A DNA stretch of 34,642 nucleotides, taken from contig JAHEMV010000001.1 of the NCBI GenBank assembly GCA_024643455.1, positions 6,558 through 41,199 of the forward strand, read 5' to 3'. The notes beneath the pieces are model-generated. The model was given only the letters and a program-made list of their open reading frames with translations, did no database searches and was not told where the DNA came from. Below are positions 1-8,617 of this stretch, in pieces. Numbering within the stretch: the first letter of the stretch is position 1; each line of letters opens with the position of its first letter. The translations under genes and the position numbers were made by a program. Source of the DNA: Cytophagales bacterium. GTDB lineage: Bacteria > Bacteroidota > Bacteroidia > Cytophagales > Cyclobacteriaceae.

Positions 1-421
1 GCTCTTCGAAACGAAATATTTTTCCATCGCGAATGGCTTCAAACTGAAGATAGGACTCAGAAGATAAAAAGGATTTGGCGGTTTTCCCCTCTCGTATATG
101 CATCATCCCCTCACTACCGAAATACCTGGTAACTCCAGCACCTATAAGTATAACCACAATCGCTGCATGAAACGTGAGGATGGCCCATTTTTTTTGCTGC
201 ACCATCCGGAATCTAAATATGTTAATGATCAGTGAAATGGCAAAAAGGGCCAAAATAATTTCAAACCATCTGGATTTGAAAATCACATTTTGCGCTGAAC
301 TCGTGCCAAAATCATTTTCGACAAAAGTGGCTACTCCAATGGCAACTGCAAATATCAATATATATAGGCCGGATGAAGTTGTTGAAAATAATTTATTTGA
401 AATCTTCTTCAAGAGGTTCAT
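1..421 (-). CDS. Cytochrome c biogenesis protein, fused ResB/CcsA type (N-terminal part, cut by window edge)
   Basis: This reading frame is absent from the ORF track because it runs off the left edge. It opens at an ATG preceded by an in-frame TAA and translates as MNLLKKISNKLFSTTSSGLY. Three hydrophobic segments are visible, at about residues 18-36, 56-73 and 83-99. The stretch FHAAIVVILIGAGVTRYFG followed by MMHIREGKT is what I recall from the ResB-like N-terminus of Bacteroidota CcsBA fusions, which handle haem delivery and ligation to periplasmic c-type cytochromes. About 140 codons are seen; the family is roughly 1000 residues, so the haem-handling WWD domain lies outside the window. The thiol-disulfide lipoprotein downstream of alaS points the same way and could keep apocytochrome thiols reduced, although about 280 bp separate them. 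The family call rests on membrane topology and recalled similarity only. Confidence 0.72.
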   Translation of the reverse strand, partial: MNLLKKISNKLFSTTSSGLYILIFAVAIGVATFVENDFGTSSAQNVIFKSRWFEIILALFAISLIINIFRFRMVQQKKWAILTFHAAIVVILIGAGVTRYFGSEGMMHIREGKTAKSFLSSESYLQFEAIRDGKIFRFEE

Positions 422-700
422 GTATAATTTATATTAATTGGTTAATAATAGCGATACCCGTAGGAATCGAGAAAATGGATGACAAATATAGACTGTTGAA
501 ATGTTAATTGTATTGGTTTCTACGAATAAAAAAGCACATGAGTATGTTGAAATTTTGATTTATTACGTTTCAAAGTATCACCATCATTCATTTGCTCCAT
601 GAATACAATTTTACATTATATAACAGACAACCAGGGAAAATTCCTACAATAATAATGGACAAATTTTATTTCCCCCCAGGACTCACACTAAATATTAATT

Positions 701-1810
701 TTAATCCTGACTCAAACCTTTAGCATATAAAATTGTTTCCAATTCGTCAGCATGAATATTTTTGGCTATTATTTCACCTCTTGGATTTAAAAGAAAAGTC
801 ATCGGAATACCTTCGATGTTGTATAATTCGATCATTTCTGAATCGAAATACTTAAGGTCCGAAACCTGCTGCCATTTCAGTCCATCATCTGCAATGGCTT
901 TAAGCCAATTTTCCTTTTTCTTGTCTAATGAAACACCAAGTATTTCAAAATCTAAGCCATGGAATTTTTCATAAACTTTTACCAGGTCTGGATTTTCCAT
1001 TCGACAAGGTTGACACCAGGAAGCCCAGAAATCAACATAAAGATATTTCCCTTTAAAGTCAGATAAACGAATCAATTTACCAGCTGGATCATTCAAGGAA
1101 AATTCAGGTGCTTGGGATCCAACAGCCAATTTTATTATTTTTTGGTATCGGTCCAACAGATCAGCGAAAATCCATGAATTGTTCAGTCTACTTTCAATAT
1201 TTGGCATCAGTTCTTTATAAAATTCCAAATTTGGCTCAATTGGTAAATATTCATTCAGCAGAAGTACTGCTGTAATATTGCCGTTTAATCCAACGATTAT
1301 CTTTTTTAACGAACTGCTATAGTCAATTTCTGCTATCTCAATTCTTTGGTGCAAGCTCTTCAATAAAACAGAATCCTTTTGAACTTGTGTGGATTTCATC
1401 TCCTGTCTCAAGAGGCTTGAATGGATTGCAAAGGATGATTGAAGTGTATATGCTTTACTAACAGCTTCTATATCATCTGATCCTCTTCCTGAAATATCCC
1501 CACCGAGCCTATTCGATTCTAACCAAATATCCTGATCATTTAAGGTTATAGAAAATTTTTGTTTGTTAAAAAGGTTGATTCTGTAGAAATCATCCTGGAT
1601 TTTTTTTGATTTTAGTATAAAAGTACCATCTGTGGATATTTCCGTGGAATCCAGTTTTTCAAATCCATCAGGAGTAAGAATCTCCAGGTAAACAAACCCC
1701 TTGGCGAGATAATCAAGCTTGCCATAGATCTTTGGTGCATTTTGATACTGATCATTTTCATTGCACGAAACAATCAAAATAGCTACTAAAAACACGTGCA
1801 ATTTAATCAT
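701..1810 (-). CDS. TlpA/ResA-type thiol-disulfide oxidoreductase lipoprotein
   Basis: The product has 369 residues. The N-terminus is a short lipoprotein signal, with ILIVSC placing the lipid-modified cysteine near residue 16. Residues about 25-110 resemble the DUF4369 domain common at the N-terminus of Bacteroidota TlpA-like proteins, and a helical linker follows to about 225. The C-terminal part is an AhpC/TlpA thioredoxin fold beginning GSQAPEFSL, with active site WCQPC at 265-269 and the cis-proline region IEGIPMTFLL. It probably acts as a membrane-anchored periplasmic thiol reductase, for example in cytochrome c maturation or oxidative stress. It starts 17 bp after alaS and is likely co-transcribed with it. 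The substrate is unknown. Confidence 0.88.
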   Translation of the reverse strand: MIKLHVFLVAILIVSCNENDQYQNAPKIYGKLDYLAKGFVYLEILTPDGFEKLDSTEISTDGTFILKSKKIQDDFYRINLFNKQKFSITLNDQDIWLESNRLGGDISGRGSDDIEAVSKAYTLQSSFAIHSSLLRQEMKSTQVQKDSVLLKSLHQRIEIAEIDYSSSLKKIIVGLNGNITAVLLLNEYLPIEPNLEFYKELMPNIESRLNNSWIFADLLDRYQKIIKLAVGSQAPEFSLNDPAGKLIRLSDFKGKYLYVDFWASWCQPCRMENPDLVKVYEKFHGLDFEILGVSLDKKKENWLKAIADDGLKWQQVSDLKYFDSEMIELYNIEGIPMTFLLNPRGEIIAKNIHADELETILYAKGLSQD

Positions 1811-1827
1811 GGTAAATTGATGCCTTA

Positions 1828-4473
1828 TTATGCCTCCAAAGAGTCCACTATTAATTCTTTAGCTTTCGTAACCACATTTTTCAATCCTGATAAATCCTTA
1901 CCACCAGCAGTAGCATAAAAAGGTTGCCCACCTCCACCTCCTTGAATTTCTTTAGCCAATTCGCGCACCATATTGCCTGCGTGCAATTTGTGCGAGCTAA
2001 TAAGTTCATCTGAAATCATAATTCCAATTTGTGGTTTTCCATCCACATCTGCCGCTAAGACCATGAATAGATTATTCACTTCATTTTTCAATTCAAAAGC
2101 AATCTTTTTTAGGGCATCTGCATTGGGTAGTTTCACTTCCTCTACCAGCACATTTACTCCATGGATTATTTGTGCTTTTTGAATTAAATCTTTTTTGATA
2201 TCACCTGCCTGAGCATATTGTATTTTTTCAATCTGCTTGGCCAGTAGATTTTTCTCTTCAAGGGCACTTTCAATAATATGAATAAGGTCTTTAGGGTTGT
2301 TAAAAAGTTCTTTGATTTTCCCTAGCGTTTTCAGGTTTTGACTTACATACTCTTCCGCCGCATCTGCAGTAATTGCTTCAATTCGTCTTACTCCTGCAGC
2401 AATCGAACTTTCCGAAGTGATCTTAAAAAGCCCAATTTGTCCAGTCATGGGTACATGTGTCCCTCCACAAAGTTCCACCGAATAGCCAGGATCAAATGTG
2501 ATCATGCGCACAAATTCACCATATTTCTCACCAAAAAGAGCCATTGCACCCATAGCTTTTGCCTCATTTATGGGAACATTTCTTCTTTCATCAAGTACGA
2601 TATTCTCCCTGATTTTTGAATTTACGATATGCTCAATTTTTTCCAGTTCTTCATCAGTAACTTTTGAAAAATGAGAAAAATCAAAACGTAAAAATTTATC
2701 ATTTACAAGTGAGCCACGTTGCTGAACATGATCCCCTAATACTCTTCTTAATGCAGCCTGCATTAAATGTGTCGCACTATGATTATTTTCTGTTCGAGTT
2801 CTTTTCTTCTCATCGACAACACAACGAAAAGTAGCTGTCAAATCTGTTGGTAATTTTTCAGCATATTGAATGATCAAATCATTTTCTTTTTGTGTGTCAA
2901 TAATATTAATCTTTTCGCCATTGGCCTCAAGATACCCCGTATCGCCTACCTGACCACCACTTTCCGCATAAAACGGTGTTTTATCCAATACGATCTGATA
3001 GCTCGTGCTTTTCTTTTCTTTTATCGCTCTGTATCGAAGGATTTGCGAACTAGTGTTTAGTGATTCATAACCAGCAAATGTCCCTTCGACATCATCTTTT
3101 ATTACAATCCAATCTCCTTTTTCCTGTGTTGCATCTGAACGGGATCTGTTTTTCTGGGCCTGCATATGAATATTAAATTCGTCCATATTGACTTCAGCCT
3201 TTCGTTCCCGAGCTAGTAGTTGCGTTAAATCTATCGGAAATCCATAAGTATCCAATAATTTGAAGGCCTCCTCTCCTGAAATGACGGGGTTAATTGCATT
3301 TTGTTTTTTGGCTGATTCAAATGCCTCATTGAATATCTTTAAGCCATTTTCCAGTGTCCTTAAAAAAGAAGCTTCCTCCTCTTTGATCACTTTGCTCACA
3401 AACGCTTGTTGCTCTTTGAGCTCCGGAAAAACATCCTTAAATTGATCTGCCAGTACAGGTAATAATTGATAAATGAAAGGTTCTTTAAATTCAAGGTAAT
3501 TAAACCCATACCTTACCGCTCTTCTCAAAATTCTACGAATTACATAACCAGCACCAGTATTGGACGGCAACTGTCCATCAGTAATGGTAAAAGCAACAGC
3601 ACGAATATGATCAACAACCACTCGAATAGCAATGTCAACTGCATCATTTTTACCATATTGCACACCGGCTTTATTTGCTACAAAATCAATAAGCGGAGTA
3701 AAAACATCTGAATCATAATTTGACTTTTTCCCTTGAATTGCCATGACCAATCGCTCAAACCCCATTCCGGTATCTACATGCTTATCGGGTAGATTTTCCA
3801 GATCTCCATTGGCTTTACGATTGAACTGTATAAATACAAGATTCCAAATTTCAATTACTTGTGGATGATCAGCATTAACCAATTCCCTCCCCGGAATTTT
3901 TGCAATTTCATCATCAGATCGCAGATCAATGTGTAACTCAGAACATGGGCCACATGGGCCTGTGTCGCCCATTTCCCAAAAATTATCCTTCTTCGATCCG
4001 TATAATATTTTATCTTCCGGAAGGAGTCCCTTCCATAAATCAAATGCTTCATCATCTGTTTCAAGATTGTCAGACTTATCGCCACCAAATACTGTGGCAT
4101 AAATTCGGTCTTTGGGTAACTTGTATACATCCGTTAGTAGTTCCCATGCCCAAGAAATGGCTTCCTTTTTAAAGTAATCACCAAACGACCAGTTACCTAG
4201 CATTTCGAACATGGTATGGTGGTAGGTATCAATACCTACTTCTTCCAGGTCATTATGCTTTCCTGAAACTCTAAGACACTTTTGTGTGTCAGCAATTCTT
4301 TTAATTTTAGCTTTTTTATTACCCAAAAAATAATCCTTAAATTGATTCATCCCAGCATTAGTAAACATCAATGTTGGATCATCTTTGACTACTAATGGTG
4401 CTGAGGCCACAATTTCATGCTCCTTCTCTTTAAAAAATGATAAAAATTTAGCTCTAATCTCTCTTGCTTCCAT
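1828..4473 (-). CDS. alaS: Alanine--tRNA ligase
   Basis: Full-length alanyl-tRNA synthetase of 881 residues, the usual size. It charges tRNA-Ala with alanine in the cytoplasm and edits mischarged Ser and Gly. The class II catalytic core is at about 1-250, with FTNAGMNQFKDYFLG and the GKHNDLEEVG / TMFEMLGNWSFGDYF stretch; TGPCGPCSELH lies at 171-181. The editing domain carries both zinc-binding pairs, HSATH (565-569) and CGGTH (669-673). The C-terminal DHHA1/C-Ala domain has the glycine-rich GGGGGQPFYATAGG. The ATG start gives the expected N-terminus MEAREIRAKFLSFF. No interruption is seen. A TlpA-type gene follows 17 bp downstream. Confidence 0.98.
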   Translation of the reverse strand: MEAREIRAKFLSFFKEKEHEIVASAPLVVKDDPTLMFTNAGMNQFKDYFLGNKKAKIKRIADTQKCLRVSGKHNDLEEVGIDTYHHTMFEMLGNWSFGDYFKKEAISWAWELLTDVYKLPKDRIYATVFGGDKSDNLETDDEAFDLWKGLLPEDKILYGSKKDNFWEMGDTGPCGPCSELHIDLRSDDEIAKIPGRELVNADHPQVIEIWNLVFIQFNRKANGDLENLPDKHVDTGMGFERLVMAIQGKKSNYDSDVFTPLIDFVANKAGVQYGKNDAVDIAIRVVVDHIRAVAFTITDGQLPSNTGAGYVIRRILRRAVRYGFNYLEFKEPFIYQLLPVLADQFKDVFPELKEQQAFVSKVIKEEEASFLRTLENGLKIFNEAFESAKKQNAINPVISGEEAFKLLDTYGFPIDLTQLLARERKAEVNMDEFNIHMQAQKNRSRSDATQEKGDWIVIKDDVEGTFAGYESLNTSSQILRYRAIKEKKSTSYQIVLDKTPFYAESGGQVGDTGYLEANGEKINIIDTQKENDLIIQYAEKLPTDLTATFRCVVDEKKRTRTENNHSATHLMQAALRRVLGDHVQQRGSLVNDKFLRFDFSHFSKVTDEELEKIEHIVNSKIRENIVLDERRNVPINEAKAMGAMALFGEKYGEFVRMITFDPGYSVELCGGTHVPMTGQIGLFKITSESSIAAGVRRIEAITADAAEEYVSQNLKTLGKIKELFNNPKDLIHIIESALEEKNLLAKQIEKIQYAQAGDIKKDLIQKAQIIHGVNVLVEEVKLPNADALKKIAFELKNEVNNLFMVLAADVDGKPQIGIMISDELISSHKLHAGNMVRELAKEIQGGGGGQPFYATAGGKDLSGLKNVVTKAKELIVDSLEA

Positions 4474-4592
4474 CTAAGAATAATTTAGTAATAAGGGGCT
4501 GATTTTGTCTTTTATATTAAAATATTTATAACTTGCGCCATTCGTAAACCTAACTTTTTTAGCGAAAATTGTTATAATTTCAAAAAACACCG

Positions 4593-4600
4593 CAAAATTA
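4593..4600 (-). promoter_or_regulatory. Candidate Bacteroidota -7 element for alaS
   Basis: On the minus strand the sequence reads TAATTTTG, an exact match to the Bacteroidota -7 consensus TAnnTTTG, followed by CG as at the candidate elements of gyrB and the M48 gene. It sits about 120 bp before the alaS ATG, so the leader would be about 110 nt. No clear -33 TTTG is visible at the right distance, and AT-rich DNA yields such matches by chance. Confidence 0.35.
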
Positions 4601-4624
4601 TAAGTTTTTACCTTAGTATTTATA

Positions 4625-5599
4625 ATGGCTAGAATAAAATATTATTACGATACTGAAACGTGTAAATATGAGCGAATAAGGGTCTCCAAATGGGATATTT
4701 TCCTTAATTCACTGGGCATTTTTACATTATCTCTAGTGCTGGCGGTTTTAATACTTTTTATTTCTTCTACCTATTTCGAAAGCCCACAAGTTTCCCTACT
4801 CAAAAAGGAAAATCAGGAACTACAGATATATTATGATGACATGCAAAAAGATCTTACGCAAATGGATGGCATGTTAACAGCACTACAGGAACGCGATGAC
4901 AATATCTATCGGGTAATCTTTGAAGCAGATCCTATCCCATCAACAATTAGACAAGCTGGTGTTGGAGGAACAGATCGATATAGGGCACTTCGCGAAGAAA
5001 AAATAGAACGTGAAGATTTGGTAATCAGCACATATGAGAATATTGATAAGCTAAAAAAGCATATGTACATTCAGACAAAATCGTATGATGACATTTTGCA
5101 AATGGCAAAAAATAAATCTGCTATGTTAGCCAGCATCCCTTCTATACAACCCATTGCAAATAAAGATTTGAAAAGTCTTGCTTCCGGATACGGGATGCGA
5201 ATGCATCCAATTTTAAAATACAGAAGAATGCATGCTGGATGTGATTTTTCAGCTCCACAAGGAACACCTATTTTCGCAACAGGTGATGGAAAAGTCAGTC
5301 GGGCACAATTTTTTAAAACCTCAGGTAATATGGTCACTATAGATCATGGATACGGTTATGAAACAAAATATCTTCATATGAGCAAGTTTGCTGTAAAAGA
5401 AGGTCAAGTTGTAAAAAGAGGAGATATCATTGGATATGTTGGGAATACAGGACTTTCAAAAGCACCACATTGCCATTACGAAGTCTGGAAAGACAATATA
5501 CATGTAAATCCTGTCAATTACTTTTATAATGATGTTACTGATGAGGAATATGACAAATTGCTTGAACTTGCATCAAGAGAAAATGAATCATTAGGTTAA
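4625..5599 (+). CDS. Membrane-anchored M23 family metallopeptidase (murein hydrolase or activator)
   Basis: The product has 324 residues. A cytoplasmic N-terminus is followed by one membrane segment at about 29-50, a coiled-coil stretch at about 55-90, and a LytM/M23 domain at about 185-300. Zinc ligands are visible as H203xxxD207 (HAGCDFSA) and H282xH284 (HCHYEVW), together with the glycine-rich strands of the lysostaphin fold. It should act in the periplasm on peptidoglycan cross-links, or act as a cell-wall remodelling regulator. The catalytic set is complete, so enzyme activity is expected. It is divergent from alaS across a 150-bp spacer and leads a plus-strand run that includes a MerR-type gene and dprA. 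Confidence 0.92.
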   Translation: MARIKYYYDTETCKYERIRVSKWDIFLNSLGIFTLSLVLAVLILFISSTYFESPQVSLLKKENQELQIYYDDMQKDLTQMDGMLTALQERDDNIYRVIFEADPIPSTIRQAGVGGTDRYRALREEKIEREDLVISTYENIDKLKKHMYIQTKSYDDILQMAKNKSAMLASIPSIQPIANKDLKSLASGYGMRMHPILKYRRMHAGCDFSAPQGTPIFATGDGKVSRAQFFKTSGNMVTIDHGYGYETKYLHMSKFAVKEGQVVKRGDIIGYVGNTGLSKAPHCHYEVWKDNIHVNPVNYFYNDVTDEEYDKLLELASRENESLG

Positions 5600-5661
5600 A
5601 ATTTTTTAGCAGTAGTGCAGCGTGTTTGCTGAAAATAATTTTTAAAATTTAACACCCGTTT

Positions 5662-6039
5662 ATGAATTGCTTGAGAAAATTTGTATGGCTTACATTGGCG
5701 TTATATACCAAGTTGGCCTACACTTTGAGTAAGCATACAAGCGCTGGTTCTTTACTTCAAAAGTTGCAATCAGTAGACTTACTCCAAATCGCCATACTAA
5801 AACCATTACTAGAAATTACGAACTCGATCGTTTACTTTAACTCCAGTTCATTGATATATAATAAAAAACAAAATTCATTTTCTTTTTTAAATATTTCAAA
5901 GACGTCAGAATCGCATAGAAATGAACATGAAAGGATCAATCTTTTTAAATTCCCGGAATTAACATACGCCAATTTCAATGAATTAAAATTTACTATTGAC
6001 GACTATGGAAATATTAGCTATCTTGACCAGGATTTTTAA
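5662..6039 (+). CDS. Hypothetical protein, 125 aa, unrecognised
   Basis: I do not recognise this ORF. It fills almost the whole space between the M23 gene and the MerR-type gene, ending 3 bp before the latter's ATG, and it is open for 125 codons in AT-rich DNA, which argues for a real gene. The N-terminal half (MNCLRKFVWLTLALYTKLAY...) is mildly hydrophobic and basic. The middle is Ser/Asn-rich, and the C-terminus ends in acidic-aromatic FTIDDYGNISYLDQDF. There is no clear signal peptidase site, cysteine pair or known motif. It could be a lineage-specific gene co-transcribed with its neighbours, or a decayed remnant. Confidence 0.5.
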   Translation: MNCLRKFVWLTLALYTKLAYTLSKHTSAGSLLQKLQSVDLLQIAILKPLLEITNSIVYFNSSSLIYNKKQNSFSFLNISKTSESHRNEHERINLFKFPELTYANFNELKFTIDDYGNISYLDQDF

Positions 6040-6042
6040 ACT

Positions 6043-6381
6043 ATGCCGTACAAAGAGAAAGTAATAGAGAAAAAATATTTTTCGATCGGCGAAGTCGCCG
6101 AGATGCTTGATGTAGCCACCTCTCTAATTCGATTTTGGGAAAGTGAATTTGATATAATTCGCCCAAAGAAGAATAGAAAAGGGAACAGGCAATTTACCAG
6201 AGAGGATATTGACAACGTAAAACTGATATTCCATCTTGTAAAAGAAAAAGGTTACACCCTGCAAGGCGCCAAAGACCTCCTAAAAAATGGCAATGATGCT
6301 CTAAAAGAAAAGATTGAGATTATTGATAGCCTTAAAAGAGTTAAAATTTTCCTCCAGGAGATTAGAGCAAAGTTTGCATAA
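6043..6381 (+). CDS. MerR family transcriptional regulator
   Basis: A small protein of 112 residues with a MerR-type winged helix-turn-helix at about 9-75: YFSIGEVAEMLDVATSLIRFWE is the HTH and NRKGNRQFTREDIDNV the wing. A short helical tail follows (about 80-112). There is no sensor domain and no cysteine-based metal site, so the effector is unknown. Such short MerR proteins often sit beside M23 peptidase and DNA-processing genes in Bacteroidota, as I recall. It lies 3 bp after the 125-aa ORF and 16 bp before dprA, suggesting one operon. Confidence 0.93.
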   Translation: MPYKEKVIEKKYFSIGEVAEMLDVATSLIRFWESEFDIIRPKKNRKGNRQFTREDIDNVKLIFHLVKEKGYTLQGAKDLLKNGNDALKEKIEIIDSLKRVKIFLQEIRAKFA

Positions 6382-6397
6382 TTAACAAATCCATTAC

Positions 6398-7504
6398 ATG
6401 GATGATGAAAAAATATATCAGGTTGCTTTAAGCATGGTTCCTGGTATAGGAGATATTACCGCAAAGACCCTCATTAGTTACTGCAATTCTGCAAAAGAAA
6501 TTTTTAAAAAGAATAGAAGTCAACTTTCAAAAATTCCCGGGATCGGTCAAATTATTGCAGATAAAATTCTGGCATTTAAAAATTTTACACTTGCCGAAAA
6601 GGAAATTGAAAAATGTATCAAACAAAATATTGATATTCTTTTTTTTACAGATGCCACCTACCCAAAAAAATTAAAACATGCCCCGGACTCGCCAACTATT
6701 CTATTTTATCGCGGCAAAGACATCATCAACACACCAAAGATCGTCAGCATTGTGGGTACGCGAAAATCAACTAGTTATGGCAGGGAATTCACTGAAAACA
6801 TTGTAGAAAAGCTTGTAGCACATCAAGTATTGATCGTTAGTGGTTTAGCATATGGGATTGATATTGTCGCACACAAGGCTGCTCTTAAACATGGGTTAAA
6901 TACAGTTGGAGTAATGGCAAGTGGTTTAGATATCATATATCCCAACATGCATCATGGAATTGCTATGCAAATGGTAGAACAAGGTGGGCTTTTATCTGAA
7001 TTTAAAATCGGCACCCAACCAGAGGCCCATTATTTTCCATCCAGAAATCGGATTATTGCAGGAATGAGCGATGTGGTTATTGTCGTAGAAGCTGCAATAA
7101 AAGGAGGGGCATTGATTACCGCTGAAATTGCCAACTCTTATAATAGAGACGTATTTGCACTACCAGGTGATATTGGAAAGCGTTTTTCCGAAGGATGCAA
7201 TAACCTGATCAAAACCAATAAAGCTCACCTGTTGACTTCCTTAGAAGATATTGAATACATTATGAACTGGGAATCACATGCAACAACGACCAATCAAGAA
7301 GATAAATATTATGATTATTCCATGCTTTCTACTGAAGAAAAAATTATTGTAGAAACTTTAAAAATTGAGTCAGAAGGGATGATCCTTGATGAACTAAGTT
7401 GGAAATCGCAAATCCCACTCAACAAATTGGCATCCATTTTATTAAATCTCGAATTTAGTGGGATTGTCAAAACATTACCTGGCAGAAAATACAAAATAAA
7501 ATAA
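6398..7504 (+). CDS. dprA: DNA-processing protein DprA
   Basis: The product has 368 residues and three visible parts. Helix-hairpin-helix-like motifs are at the N-terminus (MVPGIGDITAKTLI and KIPGIGQIIADKIL). The Rossmann-like DprA domain follows at about 110-290, with SIVGTRKSTSYGRE, SGLAYGIDIVAHKAAL, FPSRNRIIAG and the GGALITAEIA stretch. A C-terminal winged-helix domain spans about 310-368. DprA binds incoming single-stranded DNA and loads RecA during natural transformation. The three-domain layout is standard. It is 16 bp after the MerR-type gene and 27 bp before the J-domain gene. No comEC or other competence gene is visible in the window. Confidence 0.97.
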   Translation: MDDEKIYQVALSMVPGIGDITAKTLISYCNSAKEIFKKNRSQLSKIPGIGQIIADKILAFKNFTLAEKEIEKCIKQNIDILFFTDATYPKKLKHAPDSPTILFYRGKDIINTPKIVSIVGTRKSTSYGREFTENIVEKLVAHQVLIVSGLAYGIDIVAHKAALKHGLNTVGVMASGLDIIYPNMHHGIAMQMVEQGGLLSEFKIGTQPEAHYFPSRNRIIAGMSDVVIVVEAAIKGGALITAEIANSYNRDVFALPGDIGKRFSEGCNNLIKTNKAHLLTSLEDIEYIMNWESHATTTNQEDKYYDYSMLSTEEKIIVETLKIESEGMILDELSWKSQIPLNKLASILLNLEFSGIVKTLPGRKYKIK

Positions 7505-7531
7505 TCCGTTTTACTGGAAATTATTCAACTT

Positions 7532-8617
7532 ATGGCAGATTACTATGCGATTCTCGGCATTCATTCATCTGCCACAAGTGGACAAATTAAAATAGCATAC
7601 CGAAGGCTGGCGTTGCAATATCATCCCGATAAAAACCCGGATAATCAACTTGCAGAAAAAAAATTTATTGAACTTACTGAAGCCTACGAAATACTTTCTG
7701 ATCCGTTAAAACGAAGATTATATGACGAAGGATTGCCTGTTGAAATGGGACTTGATACAAACACCGCAACGAGAGACAGAAGGAGACCACCTCCTCAATT
7801 TTACTATAACCATACTCCTGAAAAAGTCATATATCGCAAGCAGGATTATCTTTTAGCTACAGGTGCAGTTATTGCAATCGTTTTCATTGCAATTGTATTT
7901 CCAGTTTATCTTTTAAAGATGAACTCGACAAAAAATTATGAACAGGCGGTATCATATTACTTTGCAGAGAGGTATTATTCGGCATTGCACTATGTGGATC
8001 TTTCAATGCAGGATATCAGTAGTACAAACGCTGAAGCCTGTGCATTAGCCTCTGTCATATTAGTACATAAACTCCACAAGTATGACTACGCTTTAAAATA
8101 CATTGAAAAAGGACTGGATTACGACCCAACGGATTCTCTGGTTTCAGAATTCCATTATTTGCAAGGTATGTGCCTATCAGAAAAAAACGAACCGCAAAAG
8201 GCACTTTTAGCTTTTAATCAAGTAAGAGAGTTTAGCCATGCATATGATAGTTCTCTTTTTAAAAAAGCAGTGATATTCACGTATATTTTACCTAATCTGG
8301 ATAGCGCCGAAACGCTATACAACCATCTCATTAATCGAAATAACCAAAATTTTTCAGCCAAGTATTTTAAAGGAATTATTTATGAAAAAAAGGAAAACTA
8401 CCCAGCTGCTAGTCTGATATTTAAAGAATTAATTGACAAACCTTTCAATGAGGCCGCTTCCTATTACCATTTGGCTCGTGCGGAGATCAAACTTAACATG
8501 GTCGATTCTGCTTGCATCCATTTAAGAATAGCTAGTAACTATAATCTTTCAGAGGCAAAACAACTAATGAGCCTATATTGTGAAAAAGAATCTATTTTTC
8601 TTTCTCCTTACGACTAA
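7532..8617 (+). CDS. J-domain (DnaJ-like) membrane protein with TPR-like repeats
   Basis: The product has 361 residues. An N-terminal J-domain (about 1-68) carries the HPD signature at 31-33 within [13 protein letters not shown], so it should stimulate the ATPase of an Hsp70 such as DnaK. A single membrane helix follows at about 107-128. The C-terminal part (about 135-350) consists of helical repeats of TPR character (for example [14 protein letters not shown] and [13 protein letters not shown]). It lacks the zinc-finger and substrate-binding domains of true DnaJ, so it is a specialised co-chaperone, probably recruiting Hsp70 to the inner membrane. Its TAA overlaps the metH stop on the opposite strand. 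Confidence 0.9.
   Translation: MADYYAILGIHSSATSGQIKIAYRRLALQYHPDKNPDNQLAEKKFIELTEAYEILSDPLKRRLYDEGLPVEMGLDTNTATRDRRRPPPQFYYNHTPEKVIYRKQDYLLATGAVIAIVFIAIVFPVYLLKMNSTKNYEQAVSYYFAERYYSALHYVDLSMQDISSTNAEACALASVILVHKLHKYDYALKYIEKGLDYDPTDSLVSEFHYLQGMCLSEKNEPQKALLAFNQVREFSHAYDSSLFKKAVIFTYILPNLDSAETLYNHLINRNNQNFSAKYFKGIIYEKKENYPAASLIFKELIDKPFNEAASYYHLARAEIKLNMVDSACIHLRIASNYNLSEAKQLMSLYCEKESIFLSPYD

Noticed and set aside
174-437. 87-aa plus-strand ORF at the left edge
   Set aside because: It is antisense to the ResB-like reading frame, which has clear membrane segments and family motifs.
422-700. Possible gene or RNA in the 279-bp gap between the ResB-like gene and the TlpA-type gene
   Set aside because: No ORF with family features, tRNA-like fold or convincing terminator was found; likely the upstream region of the ResB-like gene.
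3855-4172. 90-91 aa ORFs on both strands inside alaS
   Set aside because: They lie within the alaS catalytic core and are out-of-frame shadows.
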